Origin: Pacificibacter maritimus
Lineage (GTDB): Bacteria > Pseudomonadota > Alphaproteobacteria > Rhodobacterales > Rhodobacteraceae
Length of the DNA: 64,000 bases
Assembly: GCF_003814915.1 (NCBI RefSeq)
Contig: NZ_RKQK01000001.1
Location: 574,031 to 638,030, forward strand
Direction of reading: 5' to 3'
Part shown: positions 35,205 through 44,521 of the stretch, piece by piece
How positions within the stretch are numbered: position 1 is the stretch's first letter
Layout: every line of letters starts with the position of its first letter
Position numbers and translations under genes: made by a program
The notes under the pieces: model-generated
What the model saw: only the letters and a program-made list of their open reading frames with translations
The model's database searches: none
What the model was told of the DNA's origin: nothing

Positions 35205-36092
35205 CTAGTCTGCCTTGCGAAAGGCGCGGGGCGAACTGCCCGTGTGCTTTTGAAATGCGCGCGCGAAATAGGCTGGCGAATGAAATCCAAGTGTTTCGCC
35301 AATGGTTTTCACAGGGTATTGCGTTTCTTTCAACAAACGGCGCGCTTCAAAATGCACCCGATCCGCGATAAGAGCAGATGCAGGCCGTCCGCATGCGACA
35401 TTACAAGCGCGTGTCAAATGTGTTGGGGTTACCCCAAGTTTGGCGGCATAATCTGCAATTTTATGAGTGGTTTTGTAACCATCTTCGACCAAGGCCGTGA
35501 AGGCTGCTGTCAAGCGACGTGAGGCATCAGGCGTCATGTCATAATCAGGCATATTGTCGATCTGGCGATTTAACCACACTGACAGAAGCCCTGCATGCAA
35601 AGCCAGTGCCCGCGCTTTATTGGGCGCATCTTGGTCAATTTCACGCGCTAAAGCTTCAATCATGCCGTTGATGTGATTTTGCTGCGCCAAATCAGAAAAG
35701 CGCATATGCAAAGGTTGGTCTGGTAGGCCAAGATCGGGGTCGTCATCCAAATGCACAATTGTGCCGTAAGCCTGACCAACAGCCTCAAACCCATACATTG
35801 TTTTGGTCGGCAAATAGATCAGATTGTGCCCGCCAAATCCGCGGGTGACACCTGATACGGTGATCCGCCCTTGGCCGCGCGTAAACCATAATAACGTGGG
35901 GGATCTATGGCTGCGCATTGCTTCTGTGCGCCATTTTGATGTGGGCGTCGACATGCGTACCAAAGGATCAACACGGTAAGGCGAGGGCATTGGAATTTCA
36001 GGCGCGATCACAGTGCGCTTTGGCTCGGGCGCCTGCGTTTTAGCCTGTCCAAAGGTCTTGAGCATTGGAGATTTAAAAATTTTATGCGCCAT
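35205..36092 (-). CDS. AraC-family transcriptional regulator
   Basis: A regulator with an N-terminal cupin-like sensing domain (containing LLWFTRGQGRITVSG and NLIYLPTKTMYGF) and a C-terminal AraC double helix-turn-helix. The DNA-binding part contains IADYAAKLGVTPTHLTRACN and the family signature IGETLGFHSPAYFARAFQKH near the end. The start is uncertain: the frame is open to a GTG at 36140, but the ATG at 36092 is used here. A strong AGGGAGG at 36131-36125 has no start codon at proper spacing. No neighbouring gene indicates the target or the ligand. Confidence 0.88.
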   Translation of the reverse strand: MAHKIFKSPMLKTFGQAKTQAPEPKRTVIAPEIPMPSPYRVDPLVRMSTPTSKWRTEAMRSHRSPTLLWFTRGQGRITVSGVTRGFGGHNLIYLPTKTMYGFEAVGQAYGTIVHLDDDPDLGLPDQPLHMRFSDLAQQNHINGMIEALAREIDQDAPNKARALALHAGLLSVWLNRQIDNMPDYDMTPDASRRLTAAFTALVEDGYKTTHKIADYAAKLGVTPTHLTRACNVACGRPASALIADRVHFEARRLLKETQYPVKTIGETLGFHSPAYFARAFQKHTGSSPRAFRKAD

Positions 36093-36115
36093 GCGGACAA
36101 ACAAGCCTGATTTTT

Positions 36116-36140
36116 GTGATTGATCCTCCCTATCAATCAC
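36116..36140. promoter_or_regulatory. perfect 9-bp inverted repeat upstream of the AraC regulator
   Basis: Arms GTGATTGAT and ATCAATCAC flank a 7-base centre (AGGGAGG on the minus strand, CCTCCCT on the plus strand). It lies just upstream of the likely AraC-family start. It may be a regulator-binding palindrome, or an mRNA hairpin that presents a Shine-Dalgarno-like loop. Confidence 0.5.
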
Positions 36141-36215
36141 GAATAAAGAATAAATTCAAATAAATCTTTAAAATCAATATTTTAGGTTGCTTTTGTCTTG
36201 CGATACAAGAACTTG

Positions 36216-37124
36216 TTAACCAAGCGATATCTTGTGGTAATCTTTCATGCGCGCTCTAAACCATGTGCGCTGACGTTTGGCAAATTGGCGGGTTGCGATG
36301 GTCGCACGCTCTTGCGCCTCGGCCAAAGTGATTTCATTTTGTAAATATGCAATTAATTCTGGCGCTCCGATCGCTTTTGACGCGGGCAGGCTGGCATCCC
36401 AATCGGGCAGATTTTGCTCTGCTTCGGCCAATGCCCCCTGATCCATCATCAATTGAAACCGTTTTGCGATTCTGTCGTTTAACCAGTCTTTGTCCGCGTC
36501 CATGACAATCGGATAGGTGGATGACAGCGGTAAAGCCGGTGGCGGCGTCCTGTCCTGCCATGCCGCCAAACCGCGCCCAGTGGCTTTTAACACCTCCCAC
36601 GCGCGCTGAACCCGCATGGGGTTCATCCTGTCGACTCTTTGCGCTGTTTGCGGGTCAAGCTGGTCTAATTCCGCCAAAAGTCCCCTGTGGTCGCCATCTT
36701 CTGCGCGGCGCATGTTTCCCTGTGCGCGAATACCGTCGGGCGTGGCTGGGATTTCGACCAAACCCTCGGTGAGAGCTGAAAAATATAGCCCCGTGCCGCC
36801 CACTATAATCGGACGGGCGCCGTTTGTCAGGTAGGGCAAGACATCGCGCAGCCAATGGCCGACCGAATATTGCGATGTTCCCGCAACATGACCATAGAGC
36901 GCATGGGGGGCGGCGGCTTCATCGTCTACGCTGGGGCGTGCAGATAAAACACGCCAATTATCAAAGACTTGAAGTGCGTCTGCATTGACAATCACGCCCC
37001 CTTGGGTTGTCGCAATCTCCAATGCCAGCGCAGATTTTCCAGAAGCCGTTGGCCCAGCGATCAAGACAGGTTGCTGGGCCGACATCGCGCGAATATGTTG
37101 AGAAATCTGAGCAGAAAGGGGCAT
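36216..37124 (-). CDS. miaA: tRNA dimethylallyltransferase MiaA
   Basis: A 302-residue enzyme that transfers dimethylallyl to A37 of tRNAs reading UNN codons. The P-loop is [13 protein letters not shown] (24-31 core), the catalytic Asp lies in NADALQVF, and [19 protein letters not shown] is diagnostic. [12 protein letters not shown] near the C-terminus is the tRNA-binding segment. AAAGG lies upstream of the ATG at 37124; an ATG at 37085 is an alternative. Confidence 0.95.
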   Translation of the reverse strand: MPLSAQISQHIRAMSAQQPVLIAGPTASGKSALALEIATTQGGVIVNADALQVFDNWRVLSARPSVDDEAAAPHALYGHVAGTSQYSVGHWLRDVLPYLTNGARPIIVGGTGLYFSALTEGLVEIPATPDGIRAQGNMRRAEDGDHRGLLAELDQLDPQTAQRVDRMNPMRVQRAWEVLKATGRGLAAWQDRTPPPALPLSSTYPIVMDADKDWLNDRIAKRFQLMMDQGALAEAEQNLPDWDASLPASKAIGAPELIAYLQNEITLAEAQERATIATRQFAKRQRTWFRARMKDYHKISLG

Positions 37125-37277
37125 CGCTTGGCCTTTGATCGGGTGTTAAGGGGGCGGGTCCGTGCCCCGATGAAATCTTTTTACACGAAAGCTTGAGTTT
37201 TTAGGCTCTGCCTCATTGAATATTCACGCCAATTGGCGCATTTTGTCGCAAATAGCGGATAGAGCAGGGGATACCTC

Positions 37278-38024
37278 ATGAGCGATCAGGATCAAAGCCA
37301 AACCAACAAGAAATATAAGCGTGTGATGCTTAAAATTTCTGGCGAGGCGCTGATGGGGGATCAGGGCTTTGGCCTTCACCCGCCAACCGTTGAACGGATC
37401 GCGCGCGAAGTAAAAACTGTGCATGATATGGGCGTCGAGATTTGTATGGTCATCGGCGGTGGCAATATTTTCCGCGGATTGCAAGGGTCCGCGCAGGGTA
37501 TGGAGCGTACCACTGCCGATTACATGGGAATGCTTGCGACTGTTATGAACGCCTTGGGAATGCAGGCTGCGATGGAAGATCTGGGCATTCACACCCGCGT
37601 GATTTCTGCGATTACGATGAATGAAGTTGCTGAACCCTACATTCGCCGCCGCGCTGTGCGTCACTTGGAAAAGGCACGCGTGTGTATTTTTGCGGCTGGC
37701 ACAGGGAACCCTTATTTCACCACAGATACGGCCGCCACATTGCGCGCCAATGAAATGGCCTGTGAAGCGATCTTTAAAGGCACAAAAGTTGATGGCGTCT
37801 ACGATAAAGATCCAGCCAAACATGCGGATGCCAAGCGTTATGATAAAGTCACCTATGACGAGGTTCTCGCACAGCACTTAAATGTTATGGATGCCTCAGC
37901 CATCGCGCTTGCGCGTGATAATGATTTGCCAATTATTGTCTTTTCACTCGATGAACCTGGCGGGTTTAAAGGTATTTTGGCAGGTGAAGGCACATATACA
38001 ATTGTGAAGTCCACCAAAGACTAA
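37278..38024 (+). CDS. pyrH: UMP kinase PyrH
   Basis: A 248-residue amino-acid-kinase-fold enzyme that phosphorylates UMP. It shows [32 protein letters not shown] and [18 protein letters not shown], all typical. It normally lies directly upstream of frr; here a minus-strand Hint-domain gene separates the two. Confidence 0.96.
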   Translation: MSDQDQSQTNKKYKRVMLKISGEALMGDQGFGLHPPTVERIAREVKTVHDMGVEICMVIGGGNIFRGLQGSAQGMERTTADYMGMLATVMNALGMQAAMEDLGIHTRVISAITMNEVAEPYIRRRAVRHLEKARVCIFAAGTGNPYFTTDTAATLRANEMACEAIFKGTKVDGVYDKDPAKHADAKRYDKVTYDEVLAQHLNVMDASAIALARDNDLPIIVFSLDEPGGFKGILAGEGTYTIVKSTKD

Positions 38025-38031
38025 AGACGCA

Positions 38032-39078
38032 TTAATTCGCCATGATCAGCAGGCCCGATTTTACTTCGTGAACGAAGTTGCGCGCTTGTTTTGCGTTTAA
38101 GATTGGGCGGGCTGGAAGCAAATTAAGGGGATGCCACGCTGCGCTGTGACCAACGGCCACTTCTGCCTGCGGCCCCATAAGCAAAGTTTCAGCTTGCGCA
38201 CCATCAGCGATAATCACCTCATGGCGATGCAATAGAATGTGAATGTAGCTCACAGGGACACAGCCCAAAGCCTGGGTGATATTTGGCAAGGCGCGTAGAT
38301 GCTTGGCGGCGATGAGCACTTGGTCGGGCCAGGCATCCGTCCGTTTTGAAATATTGGTGGTTTGCACGCAAATGCGATGATTGGGTGATAGGGTTAAATG
38401 CCGCGTCGGGCCTGAGTTGTCGCCCCAAGTCAGGCTGTTTGGCGCAAATGTAATAGGGGCTGCGGCGCGCGGATTCAGTTTCGTGGTGCGAAAAATCTTT
38501 TTGATCGGCTGCGGGCCATGATCAAGGGTCAAAATTAAATCTTGTTCGGCCAAACATTCGATCGCAATTGGCCCCTTTGGTGTCTCGATCATGGTTCCCG
38601 TAGCAAAACAAACGGTTGTCGCGCCGACCACATTCAACGTTGTCGCATAACCGCCATAATCGCTGGAAAAGCTATTGAGTGTGATCGACTGCACAGCTTG
38701 ACCATCCAGCGGATCTTGGCCCGTGAGATCGCCTAGAAAGACATCTCCGTTTTGCATCTGGATAACGGCGGCTTCAAAGGTCAGTGTCGTTCCATCACCT
38801 AGTAGCGCAGTTGCGCTGTAAGTCATTGAACTTTCAACATATTGGCTGGTAGATCCTGACCCCGTATCATAATTAACGTAGTCCCCATTGGGATTGTTTT
38901 CATCATCAGAAATCGAACCGCCGTGGTCCATGTCGTAATTTGTAACCGAGACAATAAATGGCTGGTGATAATTGCCCAACAGAACACTCGGGTTATCCGT
39001 TGCCGTCGTTCCATCCATGGTATCAGCGATAGCCTGAGTACCCAAATAGAATAGGTTTGAGACGTTTGTCAGTGCCAT
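38032..39078 (-). CDS. Hint-domain protein
   Basis: A 348-residue protein with an N-terminal beta-rich region (residues 1-150, Asp/Gly/Thr-rich) and a hedgehog/intein (Hint) domain starting at VCFATGTMIETPKG (Cys157). The second Hint block is HLTLSPNHRICV with the conserved His. Hint domains cleave their own N-terminal peptide bond; in Rhodobacterales they are common in extracellular or surface proteins of unknown role. No C-terminal extein-like domain of recognised type follows. A TTG at 39147 is in frame, but the ATG at 39078 (MALTNVSNLFYLG) fits the family start. It interrupts the usual pyrH-frr pair on the opposite strand. Confidence 0.85.
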   Translation of the reverse strand: MALTNVSNLFYLGTQAIADTMDGTTATDNPSVLLGNYHQPFIVSVTNYDMDHGGSISDDENNPNGDYVNYDTGSGSTSQYVESSMTYSATALLGDGTTLTFEAAVIQMQNGDVFLGDLTGQDPLDGQAVQSITLNSFSSDYGGYATTLNVVGATTVCFATGTMIETPKGPIAIECLAEQDLILTLDHGPQPIKKIFRTTKLNPRAAAPITFAPNSLTWGDNSGPTRHLTLSPNHRICVQTTNISKRTDAWPDQVLIAAKHLRALPNITQALGCVPVSYIHILLHRHEVIIADGAQAETLLMGPQAEVAVGHSAAWHPLNLLPARPILNAKQARNFVHEVKSGLLIMAN

Positions 39079-39286
39079 TTTGTAACCGGAATCCTGTTTT
39101 GTCGCATCTTGATGGTTTCTAAACAGAATTGGTTGCGATTTGGTCAATGCTTGCGGTTTTTTTGGGAGGATCCAATCCGCCGATAATCGCGGCTTCGGCT
39201 TGTTCCTTGGCGCTGGTGGCTATACAAGCGATCGAAATCCGCTTAACTACACAAGCAACATTCATGAGACGCGAGGCCATTAAACC

Positions 39287-39850
39287 ATGTCTGAAGACTT
39301 CCTATTAGATACCGATGATTTGTCCAAACGCATGGACGGCGCGATTGCCAATCTGCGGACGGAACTTGCTTCATTGCGCACGGGTCGTGGGTCTGGTTCT
39401 ATGCTTGAACCTATTATGGTTGATGCTTACGGATCTATGACGCCGATCAACCAAGTGGGTACTGTGAATGTCCCAGAACCCCGTATGGTTACGATCAATG
39501 TCTGGGACAAAGGCCTTGTTGGTAAAGTAGAAAAAGCCATTCGTGAAAGTGGCTTGGGGATTAATCCGCAATTGAATGGCACAATTATTATGTTGCCAAT
39601 TCCTGAACTGAACGAAGAGCGTCGCCGCGAATTGTCAAAAGTGGCCGCTGGCTATGCCGAAAGCGCGCGCGTTTCTATTCGCAATGTACGCCGCGATGGT
39701 ATGGATCAGATCAAGAAAGCCAAAAACGATGGCATGTCTGAAGATGATCAAAAGATTTGGGAAGATGAAGTCCAAGACATGACCAACAGCTATATCAAGA
39801 AAGTTGATGAAACGCTTGAAAATAAACAAAATGAGATCATGCAGGTATAA
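39287..39850 (+). CDS. frr: ribosome recycling factor
   Basis: A 187-residue factor that splits the post-termination ribosome with EF-G. The sequence [20 protein letters not shown] and the C-terminal helix [20 protein letters not shown] match the family over its full length. It is the first gene of the long plus-strand envelope cluster running to lpxB. Confidence 0.96.
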   Translation: MSEDFLLDTDDLSKRMDGAIANLRTELASLRTGRGSGSMLEPIMVDAYGSMTPINQVGTVNVPEPRMVTINVWDKGLVGKVEKAIRESGLGINPQLNGTIIMLPIPELNEERRRELSKVAAGYAESARVSIRNVRRDGMDQIKKAKNDGMSEDDQKIWEDEVQDMTNSYIKKVDETLENKQNEIMQV

Positions 39851-39966
39851 GATCCGCGAGGTCTGAGCATTTTCGAGTATATATCGTATGTGTTGCGTCT
39901 CATTATGCCCGAAATGGCGTAAGCGCAGCACATACTTTTTTATGACGTTTCAAAGGACACATCTGG

Positions 39967-40683
39967 ATGCCTGATTGCGAAAATGGCCCCAAACATGTCG
40001 CCATTATTATGGACGGCAATGGGCGTTGGGCCCAGATGAAAGGCAAGCCGCGTTTGTTTGGCCATCATGCAGGCGCAAAACGGGTGAAAGAAATCGTGCG
40101 CGCCTGTCCTGATTTGGGCGTCAAATATCTGACAATATTCGCATTTTCGACCGAAAACTGGAAGCGCACGCAAACAGAAGTCTCTGGCCTAATGTCCTTG
40201 TTTCGCCGCTATATCACGGGTGAATTAAAAGATCTGGTGAAAGAGGGCGTGCGTGTGCGTTTCATCGGGGATCGTCCAAGGCTGGACGATAAGTTGATCA
40301 AGCTTATGGATGATCTGGAATGCGCAACCCAAGACAATGACACAGTACATTTGACCATCGCGCTCAACTATGGTGGACGAGACGAAGTGGCCCGTGCTGT
40401 TAAAGAATTGGCGCGGGATGTTGCTTTGGGTGTACTTGATGCTGAAACGGTCGATGAAAATGCATTGACGCGGTACCTTGATACACGGGTTCTGCCTGAT
40501 CCAGATTTGGTGATCCGAACCTCAGGCGAAGCGCGTATTTCTAACTTTTTGCTCTGGCAGTCAGCCTATTCCGAATATGAATTCATTGATACGCTTTGGC
40601 CGGATTTTACCAAAGATGTCTTTGCGGATTGTATCGGACGGTTTGGTGTCAGAGATCGCAGATTCGGCGGAGTAAAAACATGA
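39967..40683 (+). CDS. uppS: isoprenyl transferase UppS
   Basis: A 238-residue cis-prenyltransferase that makes undecaprenyl diphosphate, the lipid carrier for cell-wall precursors. The catalytic Asp16 is in IIMDGNGRWA, followed by FAFSTENWKR and the C-terminal DPDLVIRTSGEARISNFLLW. The stop overlaps the cdsA start by four bases (ATGA). Confidence 0.95.
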   Translation: MPDCENGPKHVAIIMDGNGRWAQMKGKPRLFGHHAGAKRVKEIVRACPDLGVKYLTIFAFSTENWKRTQTEVSGLMSLFRRYITGELKDLVKEGVRVRFIGDRPRLDDKLIKLMDDLECATQDNDTVHLTIALNYGGRDEVARAVKELARDVALGVLDAETVDENALTRYLDTRVLPDPDLVIRTSGEARISNFLLWQSAYSEYEFIDTLWPDFTKDVFADCIGRFGVRDRRFGGVKT

Positions 40684-41432
40684 ACGAAAGCCGCAAAGCC
40701 TTTATGCGCAAATGGCGAGACCTAGGGCCACGCACCCTGTCGGCTGTGGTCATGGTTGCCATTGGTGGTGCGGCCATAGCTGCGGGTCACATGGCCTTTA
40801 GCGGTCTTGTCATCTGTGCAGGCGTTATCGGCCTATGGGAATTGTTTTCCATGGGCGGGCATAAGTCCAAAACTGATGGTCTTGGACTTATGGATAAGAT
40901 TTGGCTGCTGCTTTATGGCCTTGTGGTCGTGATCGGACTTATCGGGCTTGTCTATATTTCCAACACCAATGGTCTGCGCGGCATTCTTTATATTATCGGA
41001 TTGGTGATTATCACCGACACCTGCGGGTATTTTGTCGGCAAAATGATCGGAGGGCGCAAATTCTGGCCCTCTATTAGTCCCAATAAAACATGGGCAGGTG
41101 TCTTGGGCGGTTGGATCGGTGTTGCTATTTTTGCAGCGATCTGGCGCGGCGTGGCGACCTTTCACAGCCATCGCGCAGGCAGCGTTGATCTGACTTGGCT
41201 GGAAAATTCACAATCCCACACCGAAAATTTTGTTGTGCTTGTCTTTGTTATCGGCGCGGTGTTTTTGTCTTTTGCTTCTCAGCTTGGCGATATCGCGCAA
41301 AGCACGATCAAACGCCGTATGGGCGTGAAAGACAGCTCAAATCTTATTCCTGGCCATGGCGGTATCTTGGATCGTTTTGATGCGTTACTGGCGGTAAGTG
41401 CTTTGTCTTTTCTATTCAATATGTTGGCCTAG
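40680..41432 (+). CDS. cdsA: phosphatidate cytidylyltransferase CdsA
   Basis: A 250-residue integral membrane enzyme that makes CDP-diacylglycerol. It has about six to seven transmembrane segments and the CTP-transferase signature KDSSNLIPGHGGILDRFDAL near the C-terminus. The frame is open upstream inside uppS, but the ATGA overlap at 40680 gives the start. It is followed three bases later by dxr. Confidence 0.94.
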   Translation: MNESRKAFMRKWRDLGPRTLSAVVMVAIGGAAIAAGHMAFSGLVICAGVIGLWELFSMGGHKSKTDGLGLMDKIWLLLYGLVVVIGLIGLVYISNTNGLRGILYIIGLVIITDTCGYFVGKMIGGRKFWPSISPNKTWAGVLGGWIGVAIFAAIWRGVATFHSHRAGSVDLTWLENSQSHTENFVVLVFVIGAVFLSFASQLGDIAQSTIKRRMGVKDSSNLIPGHGGILDRFDALLAVSALSFLFNMLA

Positions 41433-41435
41433 CGC

Positions 41436-42602
41436 ATGCGACGGATATCCATTTTCGGCGCGACGGGATCTATCGGGCAATCCACAATTGATCTGATAAA
41501 ACGTGATCCGTCGCGCTATCAGACCGTGGCTTTGACGGGCGGTGCAAATATCAAGCTCTTGGCGCAAGACGCGATTGATCTGGGCGCTGAAATTGCCGTA
41601 ACCGCTTATGATGAAAAACACGATGAACTGCGCCAAGCGCTTGCGGGCACGGGTATCGAAGTGGCCGCAGGGCAGGCGGCTTTGATCGAGGCTGCGGCAC
41701 GTCCTGCGGATTGGATCATGTCGGCAATTGTTGGCGCGGCGGGGCTTGCGCCTGGCTTTGAAGCCCTCAAGCAGGGCACAACGCTGGCCTTGGCCAATAA
41801 AGAAAGCTTGGTGACAGCTGGGCCTTTGCTTTTGGCCCAAGCGGCCAAATATGGCGCGCGCATTTTGCCCGTGGATTCCGAACATTCCGCCGTATTTCAG
41901 GCCCTTGTGGGCGAAGATATTGCCGAAGTCGAACGGGTGATCATAACCGCCTCAGGCGGGCCGTTTCGCACTTGGCCGATGGATCGACTGAAATCCGTGA
42001 CCTTGGCCGAGGCCTGTAAACACCCGTCTTGGGATATGGGGCAGCGCATTACAATTGACAGCGCTTCTATGTTTAACAAGGCAATGGAGCTTATTGAAAC
42101 CAAAGAATTCTTTGGTGTTGAGAGTGCGAAAATTGAAACCATTATTCATCCAGGGTCCTACATTCATGCGCTGGTTGGTTTTCGCGATGGCGCATTGATG
42201 GCCCATTTGGGCGCACCTGATATGCGTCACGCGATCGGCTATGCGCTGCATTGGCCAAAACGCCGTGATCTGCCTGTCGACCGCCTTGATCTGGCCAAGC
42301 TTGGCCAATTGCAGTTCGAAGCGCCCGATGACAGGCGTTTTCCCGCCCTGCGTCTTGCACGCGAGGTCATGGAAACAGGCGGATTGGCGGGGGCAGCATT
42401 CAACGCGGCCAAAGAAGCGGCCCTTGATATGTTTATAGCTGGCCAAATCGGTTTCACCCAAATGGCAGAGGTCGTCGAACAGGTGCTCGCGCAAATGTCA
42501 GCAGATTTGCGCCTTGATAATGTCCAACTTTCCTTGGATGCAGTTTACGCTACCGATGCGAGCGCACGCAAACACGCATTCAAAATCGGTAAATCGATCT
42601 AG
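41436..42602 (+). CDS. dxr: 1-deoxy-D-xylulose-5-phosphate reductoisomerase
   Basis: A 388-residue NADPH-dependent enzyme and the first committed step of the MEP isoprenoid pathway. It shows the nucleotide loop FGATGSIGQSTIDLI, the Mg-binding LPVDSEHSAVFQ and the flexible loop ASGGPFRTW. It supplies precursor used by UppS two genes upstream. Confidence 0.96.
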   Translation: MRRISIFGATGSIGQSTIDLIKRDPSRYQTVALTGGANIKLLAQDAIDLGAEIAVTAYDEKHDELRQALAGTGIEVAAGQAALIEAAARPADWIMSAIVGAAGLAPGFEALKQGTTLALANKESLVTAGPLLLAQAAKYGARILPVDSEHSAVFQALVGEDIAEVERVIITASGGPFRTWPMDRLKSVTLAEACKHPSWDMGQRITIDSASMFNKAMELIETKEFFGVESAKIETIIHPGSYIHALVGFRDGALMAHLGAPDMRHAIGYALHWPKRRDLPVDRLDLAKLGQLQFEAPDDRRFPALRLAREVMETGGLAGAAFNAAKEAALDMFIAGQIGFTQMAEVVEQVLAQMSADLRLDNVQLSLDAVYATDASARKHAFKIGKSI

Positions 42603-42682
42603 GTAGGCACGTAACAGAGCAGGGAACAGGCAGTCGTCACTCCCGAGACAACGCAAAAGACAATGACAGGACAATTTTATAC

Positions 42683-44005
42683 ATGACCAGTGTTTTTTCC
42701 ATATTTGGCAGCGGTATCTTTATCACCATTGCCTTTATCATCGCGATTTCAATCATCGTGGCGATTCACGAATATGGCCATTATATTGTCGGGCGTTGGT
42801 GCGGGATCAAGGCGGATGTGTTTTCGCTTGGCTTCGGTAAACCTTTGCTGCAACGCAAGGATAAACGCGGCACTGTGTGGCAATTGGCGGCGATCCCTTT
42901 GGGGGGCTATGTAAAATTCGCAGGCGATGCCAATGCGGCCTCTGCCCCTGACCCGGAGGCTGTAAAAGACCTTGATGAAAGCGCGCGCCGTCACACCATG
43001 CAAGGCGCACCGCTTTGGGCGCGCACATTGACCGTGGCCGCTGGCCCTGTGTTCAACTTTGTCTTTTCCGCTATCGTTTTCGTGTTTTTGATGCTGTTCT
43101 ACGGTCAAGTTCAAGACCGTATGATTGTCGATGATTTAAAAGCATTGCCCTATCCTGTGGCCCTTGAAGAGGGGGATGAAATCCTGCGCATTGCGGGGCA
43201 AGACCTGCCTGAAATGACGCAGGTCAGCAGCTTTATTTCTGATCTGCCGCGCGAGGCTCGGTTAAACTATGACATTCTGCGCGACGGTGTTGAACTCTCC
43301 GTTGAGGCGCCGCATCCGCATCCTGTTTTGGTCTCTAGTGTCTCGGCCAAATCCGCTGCACGCCGTGCGGGTATTGAAGTGGGCGATGTGATTACAGCCG
43401 CCGATGGCGTGGCTTTGCCCACCTTTTTTGATCTACAAGATGTGGTCAAAGCGAAAGAGGGCGCTGAAATCAAGCTGGATGTCTGGCGCGCTGGGGAAAC
43501 CTTGGAACTGACATTGGCTGCCTTGCCGCGCGATTTGCCTTTGCCTGATGGCGGATTTGAACGCCGCTGGTTGATCGGCATCGGTGGCGGCTATTTCTTT
43601 TCACCCGCCACGGAAACCATGCCTTTGGGCAAAGCTTTGGTCTCATCGGTGCAACAGGTCTGGGCGGTGATAACCACGTCGCTATCTGCTATTGGCCACA
43701 TGATCACAGGGGCGATTTCAGCTTGCAATATGTCAGGGGCCATCGGGATGGCACAATTCGTGGGCTCAGCCCCCACGATTGCGGATTACATCGCCAATAT
43801 CGCGCTCATTTCAACTGCAATCGGGATGCTTAATCTGTTTCCGATCCCAGTGCTCGATGGCGGACATTTGGTGTTTTACGCCTATGAAGCCATTCGCGGC
43901 AAACCGATGCCTGAGAAAGCTGTGAGTTTTATGATGGCGATCGGCATGGCCTTTATCTTGGGCGTTATGGTTCTGGGTTTGGGCAGTGATTTGTTCTGCA
44001 AATAA
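42683..44005 (+). CDS. rseP: RIP metalloprotease RseP
   Basis: A 440-residue site-2 intramembrane protease. The zinc motif HEYGH is at residues 29-33 in the first transmembrane helix, a PDZ domain lies around residues 200-280, and the second metal site is NLFPIPVLDGGH near the C-terminus. It normally cleaves anti-sigma factors after site-1 cutting, and clears signal peptides. It sits directly before bamA, as in many proteobacteria. Confidence 0.95.
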   Translation: MTSVFSIFGSGIFITIAFIIAISIIVAIHEYGHYIVGRWCGIKADVFSLGFGKPLLQRKDKRGTVWQLAAIPLGGYVKFAGDANAASAPDPEAVKDLDESARRHTMQGAPLWARTLTVAAGPVFNFVFSAIVFVFLMLFYGQVQDRMIVDDLKALPYPVALEEGDEILRIAGQDLPEMTQVSSFISDLPREARLNYDILRDGVELSVEAPHPHPVLVSSVSAKSAARRAGIEVGDVITAADGVALPTFFDLQDVVKAKEGAEIKLDVWRAGETLELTLAALPRDLPLPDGGFERRWLIGIGGGYFFSPATETMPLGKALVSSVQQVWAVITTSLSAIGHMITGAISACNMSGAIGMAQFVGSAPTIADYIANIALISTAIGMLNLFPIPVLDGGHLVFYAYEAIRGKPMPEKAVSFMMAIGMAFILGVMVLGLGSDLFCK

Positions 44006-44190
44006 GCCTGCCTGCCGACTTGCGTGCTGACCTGCGCACGTGATGGTGCGTTTGGGTGTGAGAAAAAGATGGGGCCGCGACCTGCGGCCCTAATCTTGCC
44101 ATATTCAAAGGTTAACATGACTTCATAACATCGTAGGACATATGCGTTTGTATTTTACAGCGCTGCGTCATCTGTAAAATGAGGTCGACC
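44006..44190. other. gene-free stretch with a GC hairpin
   Basis: About 185 bases after rseP. A 7-bp hairpin (GGGCCGC/GCGGCCC, 44072-44090) is followed by TAATCTTG, a weak T tract, so it may only partly terminate the upstream operon. The start of a 43-codon gene follows at 44191. Confidence 0.5.
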
Positions 44191-44322
44191 ATGACAACCC
44201 TTATCGCCAGTTACAACAGCCTGTCTTTGCTTGCCAGATTGAACTGGGATCGCCTGCTCTACAGTGCGACCATTATAGTTGCTTTGGTGACGGGATCGGT
44301 GATTGGAAATCTGGTTTTGTAA
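44191..44322 (+). CDS. micro-ORF, single-pass membrane peptide (43 aa)
   Basis: A 43-codon frame starts MTTLIASYNSLSLLARLNWD and continues into a hydrophobic helix (LYSATIIVALVTGSVIGNLV), ending in TAA. GAGG lies six bases before the ATG. The arrangement is a short polar N-terminus, an Arg/Asp border and a C-terminal transmembrane helix. It sits alone between rseP and bamA. No homologue is recognised. The ribosome site and amphipathic layout favour a real gene, but this cannot be proved from one sequence. Confidence 0.55.
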   Translation: MTTLIASYNSLSLLARLNWDRLLYSATIIVALVTGSVIGNLVL

Positions 44323-44521
44323 CCACATTTCTGAGGCGACTTTGAAATCTACAGTGCGAAATGGCGTAGATGGGGGTGTTTTGCGCCCCTTTTTCGTTGC
44401 GCATCCGCCTGATGCGCGCGGCGATCTGCTTGGGGATAAGCACCATGAGGTGCAGGGCTTTTGACAAGGGCAAATAATCGGGCTACTCAACTGATAACTT
44501 AAGTTAAATGAGAAAGCTGTC

